From VBDM01 sp035637655 (GTDB taxonomy: Bacteria; Pseudomonadota; Gammaproteobacteria; Burkholderiales; SG8-39): a stretch of 60,222 bases of DNA. The stretch is from the NCBI GenBank assembly GCA_035637655.1, contig DASPWT010000210.1, positions 1-60,222 on the forward strand, written 5' to 3'. The position numbers and the translations under genes are program-made. This document shows, one piece after another, positions 42,431 to 51,068 of this stretch. Each line of letters starts with the position of its first letter. Positions within the stretch are counted from its first letter, which is position 1. Under the pieces are notes generated by a model. The model did not search any database. It was not told the DNA's origin and worked only from the letters and a program-made list of their open reading frames with translations.

Positions 42431-43302
42431 ACCTTGCGTTCCTCGGCCTTGCCGAGCAGGCCTTCGGGGCGGAACAGGATGACGACGAGGAACAGCATCA
42501 GCGCCACCCCTTCCTTGTAGGCGGGCGACACGTATGCCCCCATCAGGTTCTCGAGGATGCCGACCAGCACTCCGCCGAGGAGCGCGCCGCGCGTCTGGTT
42601 GAAGCCGCCGATGATCGCCGCGTAGAACGCCTTCAGGCCGATGGTGTCGCCCATGTCGAACTTGGCGAGATAGGTCGGAGTCACGAGCACGGCTGCGACC
42701 GCCGCCAGCAGCGCGTTCATCAGGAAGACGTAGAGAATCATCCGCTTCACGTTGATCCCGAGCACCGCCGCAGCTTCGGTGTTCTGCGCCACGGCTTGCA
42801 TCGCCCGGCCGGTCATGGTGCGGTTGAGGAATGACTGCAGGCAGAAGACGATCAGGCCGGCCACGAACAGCGTCCCGATGTCGAACGAGGAAACCCGGAG
42901 CGTCCCGACCGTCAGCAGCGTGTCGGGAAAGAGATAGGGAAACGGATGGGCCTCGGCGCTGTAGGCGGCCTTCACCATGTTCTTCAGGCCGATGGTCAGG
43001 CCCAGGGTGGCGATCACCAGCGGGATGACGCCGTGGCGTATCAGCGGATCGACCACCAGGAGCTTGAAGCCGATGCCGAGCGCCAGCATCGAAGCCAAGC
43101 AGGCGAGTGCGAAGGCAAGCCACAGGGGCGCGCCGATCGTCAGCAGGAGCAGCATCGCGAACGCGGGCAGCATCACGAACTCGCCCTGGGCGAAGTTGAT
43201 GGTTCCGGAGGCCTGCCAGAGCAGCGTGAATCCGAGCGCGGCGAGAGCGTAGATCGCGCCCGTGGCCGTGCCGGAGATGACGAGCTGCAGAAAGTCGCCC
43301 AA
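42427..43302 (-). CDS. livH: ABC transporter permease, LivH type
   Basis: 291 aa from the TTG at 43302, chosen because AGGGAGGGAGG lies directly upstream; a TTG at 43323 would include the ribosome site in the coding region. LivH blocks: GAIYALAALGFTLLWQASGTINFAQGEFVML, RTMTGRAMQAVAQNTEAAAVLGINV (ATPase-contact loop) and GGFNQTRGALLGGVLVGILENL. First gene of the transport operon; 62 bp of divergent promoter space separate it from the dehydratase operon. Confidence 0.92.
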   Translation of the reverse strand: MGDFLQLVISGTATGAIYALAALGFTLLWQASGTINFAQGEFVMLPAFAMLLLLTIGAPLWLAFALACLASMLALGIGFKLLVVDPLIRHGVIPLVIATLGLTIGLKNMVKAAYSAEAHPFPYLFPDTLLTVGTLRVSSFDIGTLFVAGLIVFCLQSFLNRTMTGRAMQAVAQNTEAAAVLGINVKRMILYVFLMNALLAAVAAVLVTPTYLAKFDMGDTIGLKAFYAAIIGGFNQTRGALLGGVLVGILENLMGAYVSPAYKEGVALMLFLVVILFRPEGLLGKAEERKV

Positions 43303-43364
43303 CCTCCCTCCCTGTCGACACAAATGCTACCCTGAAGCCGAATCTTGCGTCCCGGGGAGAATCC

Positions 43365-44240
43365 ATGACGGTTCATGAGCCCGTCGCCGAGCCGAGCAAC
43401 CCGCTCGGGCTGGACGGAATCGAGTTCATCGAGTACGCGACTTCTCACCCGCAGGAGTTCGGCACCCTGCTCCAGAAAATGGGGTTCTCCCTCGTCGCGC
43501 GGCACCGTTCTCGCGAAGTGCTGCTGTACCGCCAGGGTTCGATGAACCTGATCGTCAATGCACATCCGGATGCGCTGCCGGGACTGTCCTCGCCCGGGAG
43601 CACGCCCGCACTTGCGGCGATCGCGCTGCGGGTGCGCGATGCCGCCCACGCGCATCGGCGTGCGCTCGAGCTCGGCGCCTGGGACATGCCGACGAGGGCG
43701 TCCGCCATGGAGCTCAACATCCCGGGAATCCACGGCGTGGGCGACACCCTCATTTACTTCGTCGACCGTCACGGGGATTTCTCGATTTACGACGTCGATT
43801 TCGCGCCGCTGGCGGGCGCCGATCCCCGGCCGCCCGCGATCGCCGGCCTGCACTACTTCGGCGTGGTGCAAGCCATCCTCGTCGACCGCACCGCCGAGTG
43901 GCTGGATTTCTATCGAAGCCTGTTCGGCTTTTCGGTGCTGCCGCAGGGCCAGTATTTCGGCATCCTGCCGAGAGGCACGCTGCTCGAGAGCCCCTGCCGC
44001 AAGTTCTATCTGCAGCTGATCGAGCCGCCGCCCGGGTCGGAGGAAATCCACTGGGACGAGGCCCTGGTGCGCCTCGGCCTTGGCGCACGCGACGTTCCGG
44101 CGGCCACGCGCGCCCTGCAGGAACGCGGCATCGCGTTCGTTGAACGCGGGCCGGTGCAGCCCAGCCAGAAAGGCGCGCTGACGCAGGTCTATCTCGGCGG
44201 GGTCAATTTCGAACTGGTCGTGAGCCACCTGAGGCCATGA
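43365..44240 (+). CDS. HPPD-like VOC protein (stand-alone partner of DHS dehydratase)
   Basis: 291 aa. Two VOC repeats; the sequence follows the 4-hydroxyphenylpyruvate dioxygenase fold (GLDGIEFIEYATSHPQEFGTLLQKMGF..., then IAGLHYFGVVQAILVDRTAEWLDFYRSLFGF). Of the HPPD iron ligands, His163 and Glu283 (VNFELV) align, but the second His is Arg236 in my alignment by eye. In Pseudomonas QuiC-type proteins a domain like this is fused C-terminal to dehydroshikimate dehydratase; here it is a separate gene upstream, its stop overlapping the dehydratase start (ATGA). True HPPD activity is doubtful. Confidence 0.8.
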   Translation: MTVHEPVAEPSNPLGLDGIEFIEYATSHPQEFGTLLQKMGFSLVARHRSREVLLYRQGSMNLIVNAHPDALPGLSSPGSTPALAAIALRVRDAAHAHRRALELGAWDMPTRASAMELNIPGIHGVGDTLIYFVDRHGDFSIYDVDFAPLAGADPRPPAIAGLHYFGVVQAILVDRTAEWLDFYRSLFGFSVLPQGQYFGILPRGTLLESPCRKFYLQLIEPPPGSEEIHWDEALVRLGLGARDVPAATRALQERGIAFVERGPVQPSQKGALTQVYLGGVNFELVVSHLRP

Positions 44241-45121
44241 ACCTCGACAACTTCGGCATGGACACGATCACGCTCGCCGGGCCGCTGGAGGCGAAGCTCG
44301 ACGCGATCCGCGGCGCGGGCTTCACCCAGGTCATGCTCTCCGCGCCCGACCTCGTCGGACATCCCGGCGGCGAGAAGGCCGCGCTCGCGGCGGTGCGCGC
44401 AAGCGGCCTGCGCGTCACCGGGTTCCAGGTCCTGCGCGATTTCGAGGGCCTGTCGGGCCACCTGCACGCCTACAAGGTCGACGTGGCGAAGGCGATGCTG
44501 CGGATGTGCCGCGCGCTCGGCTCGGAGGTGCTGCTTGCGTGCTCGTCGACTTCGGCGCACGCGGTCGGCGACCCGGAATTCCTGATAAAGGACCTGCAAA
44601 AACTCGCGATGCTGGCCGTGCCCTTGAATATCCGCATCGCTTACGAAGCCCTGTCGTGGGGCCGGCACGTGAACGAATTTCCGCGGGCCGCCGAGCTCGT
44701 GCAAAGCGCCGACCGCGCGAACCTCGGCCTCGCGCTGGATTCGTTTCACATCTTCGCCAACGAAACGCGCCTCGGCGCGCTGCAGGAGATCGACCCTGCC
44801 AAGGTGTTCCTGGTGCAGCTGTCCGACTTCATGTGGGAGGAAATCCGCTCCCCCGACGATCGCATCGAAACCGCGCGGCACTACCGGGTTTTTCCCGGCG
44901 AAGGCGTGCACGGCGCGCAGGTTGCGGAGATGGTCCGCACCCTGGACGAAATGGGCTATCGGGGGGACTACAGCTTCGAGGTCTTCAACGACGACTACCG
45001 CCAGCTGCCGCTGCCCATGGTCGCCGAGCGGGCGCGCCTATCGGTGAAGTGGATCTCGGGTCTGGTGTCGAGGCGCAGCCTTCCCGCGCGGCGCTCCGGG
45101 GGCGCCGCCGCGGTTCCGTGA
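44237..45121 (+). CDS. Sugar phosphate isomerase/epimerase-fold 3-dehydroshikimate dehydratase
   Basis: 294 aa TIM barrel (AP endonuclease 2 family). The metal site matches QuiC-type dehydratases: Glu137 in IAYEALSWGRHVN, Asp168 and His171 in LALDSFHIF, Gln194 in FLVQLSDF and Glu248 in FEVFNDDY. This enzyme turns 3-dehydroshikimate into protocatechuate, linking quinate/shikimate uptake to the beta-ketoadipate route. Translationally coupled to the HPPD-like gene. The island boundary repeat begins 6 bp after its stop, so the gene is intact. Confidence 0.85.
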   Translation: MNLDNFGMDTITLAGPLEAKLDAIRGAGFTQVMLSAPDLVGHPGGEKAALAAVRASGLRVTGFQVLRDFEGLSGHLHAYKVDVAKAMLRMCRALGSEVLLACSSTSAHAVGDPEFLIKDLQKLAMLAVPLNIRIAYEALSWGRHVNEFPRAAELVQSADRANLGLALDSFHIFANETRLGALQEIDPAKVFLVQLSDFMWEEIRSPDDRIETARHYRVFPGEGVHGAQVAEMVRTLDEMGYRGDYSFEVFNDDYRQLPLPMVAERARLSVKWISGLVSRRSLPARRSGGAAAVP

Positions 45122-45127
45122 AGGCTG

Positions 45128-45145
45128 GGTAGGGCGTGTAGGGAT
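45128..45145. repeat. Distal att-type direct repeat of the tRNA-Lys island
   Basis: GGTAGGGCGTGTAGGGAT is an exact 18-bp copy, same orientation, of 58511-58528, the 3' part of tRNA-Lys. The flanking bases differ (G before and A after here, T and C at the tRNA). It marks the end of the island opposite the tRNA. Confidence 0.85.
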
Positions 45146-45162
45146 AAACAAAGGAAAGCGCC

Positions 45163-46317
45163 ATGGAGAAGAAGATCATTTTTTTGGCAGATGGAACGTG
45201 GAATAGTCCGGACCAGGACGAGGACTCGGATGGCTCGCCCGATTACACGAACGTGTATAAGTTGTTCCTGACGCTTGAAGGAAACGACCCGGCCGGGTCG
45301 GTGAAATTGGAACGCGAGCAAGAAAAGGAGCTGCGCGCCGACGGCATGGTGCAGATTGCCAAATATATTCACGGCGTCGGCGATTCGGGCAACCCGATCA
45401 AACGGATCATGGGCGGGGTGTTCGGAGCGGGAATCATCTCCCGGGTGGTACGCGGGTATACGTTCATTTCCCGCAATTACGAACCCGGGGCGCACATTCA
45501 CATCGTTGGTTTTAGTCGCGGCGCGTATACGGCGCGGGCGCTTGCCGGTCTCATCGTGTCTCAGGGCCTTTTGGGTCGGCCCATCACCCAGGACAAGGAG
45601 CTCGCCTATCGCTGCGGCAAGGAGGCGTGGTATCGCTATCGCGCGGCCGGTAAGACCAAGCCCAATTTTTGGGTGCGCACGGTCGAAGCCTTGGCCAATC
45701 CACGGGAATTGTTCACACGCGACGTTCTGAAGGACTCCGATCTGATACCGATCGATCGCATCGCCTCCGTTGGGGTGTGGGACACCGTTGGTGCCATGGG
45801 ACTGCCTGACTACAAGAAAGACGCTCGCATCGATGAATTCAAGTTCGCCAATACCCAGCTCAGCACCAAAGTAGCCAAGGGTTTTCACGCGGTCGCGCTG
45901 GATGAGCAGCGCGGCGATTTCACGCCGACACTTTGGGATGCCGCGTCCAACGTGACGCAGGTCCTCTTTCCCGGCGCACACGCCGACGTGGGCGGCGGTT
46001 ATCCGAATAACCCCGCAGAAAGCGGGCTGTCGAATGTACCGCTGGGGTGGATGATCGAGATGCTTAGGAGCGCGGGCGTGCGATTCGCGCAAAACGACGT
46101 AAAGCAGCTCGTGCCGAATGCCGCGGCTACCGCGCACAAGCCATGGGTTCACAATCCGTGGCCAGAACTCCCCAAGAGAAGCAGGACGTTTCCCAAGGGA
46201 ATAATCGAGCATCCATCCATTCTCGAACGCATGTCGGCGGCGGGCGTGATCGCAGAGCCGGGGGAAACTCGAGCTCCGTACCGGCCGAGCAATCGACCGT
46301 CATTGAACAGGGCTTGA
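45163..46317 (+). CDS. DUF2235 phospholipase-like alpha/beta hydrolase
   Basis: 384 aa. KIIFLADGTWNS at the N-terminus and the nucleophile elbow HIVGFSRGAYTARALAG (Ser118) are diagnostic of DUF2235, the family of Tle1-type type VI lipase effectors. Asp207 in VGVWDTVGAMG and His273 in FPGAHADVGGGY complete the likely triad. No signal peptide. There is no vgrG, hcp or immunity gene beside it, so an effector role is unproven; housekeeping DUF2235 hydrolases exist. AAAGGAAAGCGCC precedes the ATG. First island gene, convergent with the seven-gene operon. Confidence 0.88.
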   Translation: MEKKIIFLADGTWNSPDQDEDSDGSPDYTNVYKLFLTLEGNDPAGSVKLEREQEKELRADGMVQIAKYIHGVGDSGNPIKRIMGGVFGAGIISRVVRGYTFISRNYEPGAHIHIVGFSRGAYTARALAGLIVSQGLLGRPITQDKELAYRCGKEAWYRYRAAGKTKPNFWVRTVEALANPRELFTRDVLKDSDLIPIDRIASVGVWDTVGAMGLPDYKKDARIDEFKFANTQLSTKVAKGFHAVALDEQRGDFTPTLWDAASNVTQVLFPGAHADVGGGYPNNPAESGLSNVPLGWMIEMLRSAGVRFAQNDVKQLVPNAAATAHKPWVHNPWPELPKRSRTFPKGIIEHPSILERMSAAGVIAEPGETRAPYRPSNRPSLNRA

Positions 46318-46373
46318 CGTACCGCGGCAGTTCCCACCACGTTCGGGCTTAGGTCCATCGCTCGCTCCCGTAT

Positions 46374-47843
46374 CTATTTCCTGTTTTTGGGCTGACTGCG
46401 CATCTTCTCGTTAAATTGGTTACGTGCTGCAACGAACCCTGTGTACATCTGGCGCGCGAAGGCCACCATGTTGGCATTGAAGATGTCATTGTGGCCGTGC
46501 ATGATGTCGTCAGTCGTCCGGACCACCCAGAACGGGTTATGGTCTGGGTACGCCTCCTCGGTCCACCTCAACTCCAGTCCATCGCAAAGATACTGCTGGC
46601 CGGGTTTCGCTTTGCGGTGGTCGAACCCGCGTTCTGCAATTGCAAACATATAGGAATATTCGCGAGCGGCCTTGGCTTCAAAGTTGTTTTGAAGAGTATT
46701 GCTGGCAGTCCCTGATGCCGCCTTGCATGCTTCTTGGCAGTCGGTGTTGTCCGGTGCGCACAGACTTAGGTCGTGCGTGATATACCGTGGGTTGTGGCCG
46801 ACAGCCAGGACAGTCGCTGATTGCTCCTCCCCGGACGTTGCTTCAAACACCGTATTGAACCATCGCGCAAGTGGGAAGAAGTATCTGGTTGCCACGTCGG
46901 CCGTAGAAGTCGCGACTATGACGACTGGCAGCTGGTTACGCTCCACGTCCGGCAGCCTCCGAACGGCGGCCCTCAATACCTCGTAGCGTGCCCCTTCGAA
47001 CGCGGGATTTACGATCACGACCAAATCTCCCACCCGAGACATGTAGTGATCGTTTGGTTTCTCAACGTTACGCTTGAAACGTACCGCGTTACGGACGAAT
47101 TCGCCACTCAACGCTTCAAACGTGATCAATCCGCCAAAGGAGTGCCCTATAGTGAGGACAGTGACATTTCGTTCGCCCGTGGTTGGGTCCGTCCCAGTAT
47201 CACGAAACAAATCCAACCATCGAAAAAGTTCCTGAACTTGTCCTTGGGCAACTCGTTCGGCAGTATTCTTACGTTCCCAAAACGTAGTGTTGTCTAGAAT
47301 CGGGATGGTCAGTGACTTACCGCGCCAGCCGACATAAATACCAACGACTCTCGGTTTGGGGCCTTGACCAGCAGCGGCGGCTTCCAGAGTGTCGACCTGG
47401 CGGAGCAGCCTGCGAAACGCGTGCACGTTGGAATCCGTCGCCTCTGCGTTGTGCTGCCAACCGTGAACAAAAACAACGATAGATAACCTCTGTTGGGTCT
47501 TGTCGGGTTTCTCGCGGATTTGTCTGATCGATTCATACAGCTTACTCAGGTGATCTGCTTTGGTAGGGTTGCTCTCTTTGGCTGCGTCCTGCACCCAACC
47601 TTGATCGTCAAACTCGACAAACAAGACGTCGTAGTCTCGGTGGCTCTCGCGGGATTGCTTCCAGCAGTTGTCGCCCTCTTCGATCGGCGGCGCCGCAACT
47701 GACAGAAGCGCGGCGTCGTAGGCGCCGTAAGTTTTCTCACACGATGGAATCGCCCCGTAATCCCCATTGCGGTAGGGCACGCCCGACGTGCATGCAGTCA
47801 ATGCAGCGAGGACAGCAACCCGATACAAAGGCGGGTTTTTCAT
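46374..47843 (-). CDS. Alpha/beta-hydrolase lipoprotein
   Basis: 489 aa. Lipobox LTAC with Cys18 predicts an anchored lipoprotein. The core has the oxyanion region VVFVHGWQHNAEA (about 123-135) and the nucleophile Ser235 in LTIGHSFGGLITFEAL. DIMHGHNDIFN near residue 450 may supply the His. Several Cys pairs in the C-terminal third suit an oxidising periplasm. Likely a lipase/esterase on the outer face of a membrane; the substrate is unknown. Last gene of the cytochrome operon (44 bp downstream of the 486-aa cytochrome gene). Confidence 0.8.
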   Translation of the reverse strand: MKNPPLYRVAVLAALTACTSGVPYRNGDYGAIPSCEKTYGAYDAALLSVAAPPIEEGDNCWKQSRESHRDYDVLFVEFDDQGWVQDAAKESNPTKADHLSKLYESIRQIREKPDKTQQRLSIVVFVHGWQHNAEATDSNVHAFRRLLRQVDTLEAAAAGQGPKPRVVGIYVGWRGKSLTIPILDNTTFWERKNTAERVAQGQVQELFRWLDLFRDTGTDPTTGERNVTVLTIGHSFGGLITFEALSGEFVRNAVRFKRNVEKPNDHYMSRVGDLVVIVNPAFEGARYEVLRAAVRRLPDVERNQLPVVIVATSTADVATRYFFPLARWFNTVFEATSGEEQSATVLAVGHNPRYITHDLSLCAPDNTDCQEACKAASGTASNTLQNNFEAKAAREYSYMFAIAERGFDHRKAKPGQQYLCDGLELRWTEEAYPDHNPFWVVRTTDDIMHGHNDIFNANMVAFARQMYTGFVAARNQFNEKMRSQPKNRK

Positions 47844-47886
47844 CTCTCTCTCCCTTAGGCGTGTTCGGTCCCGACGGAGAAAACGT

Positions 47887-49347
47887 TCATAGTGTTTTAA
47901 GGTACTCGATCAGCGCATCTTTCCCCGCGGCGGGCAAGCGCGTGCCGTATTCGTGCCCTCGATTGCCGCTGGCTCTCTCGCCCACGTTGAATTTGGTGCC
48001 GACGCGTTGCGCTTCTGGTCCCTGCGTGATGAAACCGACATTGACCGGATCGTATACGTCGTAGCCACGATAGAACTCTTTAGGTCGTTCGGTAGCGGGC
48101 TTGAGCAGATCGCGCAGCGTCGGCACCGAACCGTTGTGTAGATAAGGCGCGCGCAGCCAAATCCCGTCGAGGAACGCGGCGATGTAGCCGCTCGGTTCCG
48201 CCTCGACCAGTCCGCGGCGCTCGAGACCGAAAGCGCGCACGACCTTGTTTGCCTCAATCGCGGCCTTTTTGCTCCAGGTAAGGAGACGCTCTCGATCAGT
48301 GCCGACCTCCTCCACCGGCACCCGCGTGCCGGTCCGTTCCGAGGCGTGGCAGCCCGCGCAGTTGTTGTCGAAGATAGTCTTGCCGACCCTTGCCGCTTGC
48401 GGGTTGATGGGGAACGGATATTTCGGCGCCGGTAGCTCGCGCAGGTACTGTTCAAGCCAGTCGACCTCCTTCAGAAAGTCTCCCTTGTTGTGCGGGGCCG
48501 CACCAAGCAACCCGAGCGCCGAATCCATGATGACCGAGCGCGCGTCGTGGCTGTCGCCCGCCAAGTTCATGAGCATGCCTTTTTCGGGTTTGTACTTTTT
48601 GAGATTCCAGACCGAAGGCATGTCAGTCGGACCGATGGTGTCGTCCATCGGAAACCGGATCATGAAGTACTTGGTGAGGTTCATCGCATCGTCGCGCCCG
48701 CGACCCCATTCGGGGAAATCCTTGCGATAGACCCATGCGAACTGCTGCTCGCGCTCTAGCAGGCGTTTTTTGGTAATAGGGATGATGAGAAAGCGATAGA
48801 GTGCCCGATCAAGCGGCGAGAGCTGGGTGACGAGCTTGATCTCGCGCATGAGGTTATCGGCGTTGAAGCGCGGATCCTTGGCGCAGTCCACCAGGAAGCG
48901 GAAGAATGCCTCAAGGTTGAGCGTGTGATTCGGGCCGGTGGGCACGAAGGTCGGGTTCTCGTCGGAACGCTTGCGATAACTCGCGGTATGGCAGGCCGCG
49001 CAGTTGTTCGCCACGCGCGGGAAGCCGATCACCTTCTTGGTGAAACCGATCGGCAATTCCTGTCCTTGCTCCCACGCCACGCCGAATGAAGCGTAACCAC
49101 CCGGCCCCGGCAGTTTGTCGGGAAACACTCGCGGCAGCACGTAGAAGATCCAGTACGGAATGCCGGCATCGTGCTCGGCTCCGATGGAACCATACTTAAA
49201 CCGCATTTCAGGCGTGGCCGTGATCCATTCCGGCTGCGGTTCTTCGCGAAAGAATTTGTGCCAGCCGACGAAGGCCCCGATGGCGACCAGAACCAGTACC
49301 ACTGCGAGGACGAGCTTCCACTTTCGTTTCTTGGTTGCAGTTTGCAT
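47887..49347 (-). CDS. Membrane-anchored di-haem c-type protein (peroxidase/MauG-like), paralog A
   Basis: 486 aa. One N-terminal helix (about 11-28) anchors it; the rest is periplasmic. Two haem c motifs: CAACH (116-120) and CAGCH (330-334). FLDGIWLRAPYLHNGSVPTLRDLL is typical of the cytochrome c peroxidase/MauG superfamily, where the second domain carries the catalytic haem. It shares long blocks with the gene upstream (FYRGYDVYDP, VGF, GKDALIEYLKT), so the two are tandem duplicates. Reaction unknown: peroxide use, oxygenase or electron transfer are all possible. Confidence 0.85.
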   Translation of the reverse strand: MQTATKKRKWKLVLAVVLVLVAIGAFVGWHKFFREEPQPEWITATPEMRFKYGSIGAEHDAGIPYWIFYVLPRVFPDKLPGPGGYASFGVAWEQGQELPIGFTKKVIGFPRVANNCAACHTASYRKRSDENPTFVPTGPNHTLNLEAFFRFLVDCAKDPRFNADNLMREIKLVTQLSPLDRALYRFLIIPITKKRLLEREQQFAWVYRKDFPEWGRGRDDAMNLTKYFMIRFPMDDTIGPTDMPSVWNLKKYKPEKGMLMNLAGDSHDARSVIMDSALGLLGAAPHNKGDFLKEVDWLEQYLRELPAPKYPFPINPQAARVGKTIFDNNCAGCHASERTGTRVPVEEVGTDRERLLTWSKKAAIEANKVVRAFGLERRGLVEAEPSGYIAAFLDGIWLRAPYLHNGSVPTLRDLLKPATERPKEFYRGYDVYDPVNVGFITQGPEAQRVGTKFNVGERASGNRGHEYGTRLPAAGKDALIEYLKTL

Positions 49348-49380
49348 TTTTTCCCCTCGGCAGGACGCCGGCGACGCGCG

Positions 49381-50994
49381 TTAGAACGTTTTCAGATACT
49401 CAATGAGGGCGTCCTTGTCCCCGGGCCCAAGTTGCGTACCGTAGGCTGGGCCTTCGTGGCCCTTATTCCCGTTGCCGGGCTGGCTGGTGTCGTAGCGGAA
49501 GTACTTGCGACCGCCTTCTTCAGCGACGGTGCTGACGAAGCCGACCTTCCCCGGGTCATACACGTCGTAGCCGCGGTAAAACGTCCTCGGCCGCTTCCCG
49601 CTCGGCTCAAGCAGGTCGCGTAGCGTTGGGACCGATCCGTTATGCAAGTAAGGCGCGCGGAGCCACAGACCATCGAGCGGCATGTTGGCGTAGCCGAAGG
49701 TTTTGCGAAAATGGCAGAAGCGCCACTCGTATCCCGCGTACAAAGCGCTCTGATTCACAGCCAGGGTATAGGTATATGAATCGAGACGGCGGCGGTCAGT
49801 GCCTATCGCCTCGATCGGTGTGATCTTGCCCACTAAGGGACCGTAGAGCACCTCATCCGGCTCGCCCGGCTTTAGGCATTCGATCTTCTGGCCGCCCTCG
49901 GCAGCGCCGAATGCCTGCCCGCTTGCACCGTGACATCCACTGCAGTATTTCTTGTAAATTGGTGCGCCCTTTTCCGCACGCACCTGGTCGATCGGAAACG
50001 GGTAGGACGGTGGGTTCGCGTTCCGAAGCCAGTCCTCAATCCGTCTGATGCGGCCAAGATCTATGGTAGGCGGTGTAGTGCCGGTGCCAAATGCCGCACT
50101 CTTGTTGCGCTCTTCCACCATATTGTTGTTGCCGTCCCAGTGTAACTGCATGCCCTTCTTCCTCTGCTGGTTCCATATGGCAGGAAAGTCAGCGGGGGCA
50201 TTCATTTCGCGGTCCGGCAGTTGGCCCATAGGAAAGTTAAATAACACTTTCGCTGCGTTAAAAGTGTCCACCCGCCCCGGGCCCCAATCGTGTTGCGCAT
50301 ATACGAACTGAAAACGCCCGCGCAGCATGAGCAGGCGTTCGCGCATAATCCAAACGGCGAGCGGATAGACCACGTAGCGGTCGATAAGTCCCAAATCTTC
50401 GCCGCGGGCCTGAAGAAGGCGTCTGACCTCGGGGATGATGAACTCGCCGCTGAATTTGGGGTCAGCGCTGCAATCAAAGAAGAATTTCTCGAACGCCATG
50501 ACGTTGAAGGTGTTGGCGGGCATGCCGGCATAGATTTCCGGCCCACTCTGTTCGGTTTTGCGCACGGTACTGGTATGACACGCCGCGCAGTTCAGAAAAG
50601 TGCGCTCTATACCCATAACCGAGCGCTTGGAGGCGCCAACCGGCAGGTCGTGGCCCGTTTCATAAATCATCCCGAAAGCGGCGTAACCTTTGCCGTCCTC
50701 GTGGCGTGCGCCGGGCGAAGCAAACCCTTTATCGGGGAGGTGTTCAGCGCACACCTGCGGTAGCGCCTTCCAGATCCAGAGCGGAAAGCCGGATTCGCGC
50801 TCGCCTCCAGTGGAACCGTACTTGAAATGCTCTACCACGTCAGCGTAGTCCGTTGGGGTGTCTTCATTCCATAGCCAGACGAGGTACCCGCAAACGAGTA
50901 GCGCGACAACAACAGCGAGCGTGACGATGGCTCGGCACCAGTCACCTAATAGTGCGTTCAAGTTCATGGAACCTGCACCTTGTTTTTGTTCCAT
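49381..50994 (-). CDS. Membrane-anchored di-haem c-type protein, paralog B
   Basis: 537 aa from the ATG at 50994 (AGAAGGAGAATCCGC upstream; ATG 50967 is weaker). Membrane helix about 23-41. Haem motifs CAACH (136-140) and CSGCH (351-355). Near-identical signature to paralog A: LDGLWLRAPYLHNGSVPTLRDLL, FYRGYDVYDPGKVGF and GDKDALIEYLKTF; also HFKYGSTGGERESGFPLWIW versus FKYGSIGAEHDAGIPYWIF. An insertion of about 50 residues after the second haem (Cys in KIECLKPGEPDE) distinguishes it. 33 bp from paralog A. Confidence 0.85.
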   Translation of the reverse strand: MEQKQGAGSMNLNALLGDWCRAIVTLAVVVALLVCGYLVWLWNEDTPTDYADVVEHFKYGSTGGERESGFPLWIWKALPQVCAEHLPDKGFASPGARHEDGKGYAAFGMIYETGHDLPVGASKRSVMGIERTFLNCAACHTSTVRKTEQSGPEIYAGMPANTFNVMAFEKFFFDCSADPKFSGEFIIPEVRRLLQARGEDLGLIDRYVVYPLAVWIMRERLLMLRGRFQFVYAQHDWGPGRVDTFNAAKVLFNFPMGQLPDREMNAPADFPAIWNQQRKKGMQLHWDGNNNMVEERNKSAAFGTGTTPPTIDLGRIRRIEDWLRNANPPSYPFPIDQVRAEKGAPIYKKYCSGCHGASGQAFGAAEGGQKIECLKPGEPDEVLYGPLVGKITPIEAIGTDRRRLDSYTYTLAVNQSALYAGYEWRFCHFRKTFGYANMPLDGLWLRAPYLHNGSVPTLRDLLEPSGKRPRTFYRGYDVYDPGKVGFVSTVAEEGGRKYFRYDTSQPGNGNKGHEGPAYGTQLGPGDKDALIEYLKTF

Positions 50995-51068
50995 GCGGAT
51001 TCTCCTTCTCCGTTGCGCCCGCTGATCGATGGCGCGTCTCTATCGTGTTCGGGACCGGATTTCACGCC

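Noticed and set aside
45163..46317. Type VI secretion effector-immunity locus
   Set aside because: The DUF2235 gene is effector-like, but no vgrG, hcp, PAAR, adaptor or immunity candidate is adjacent.
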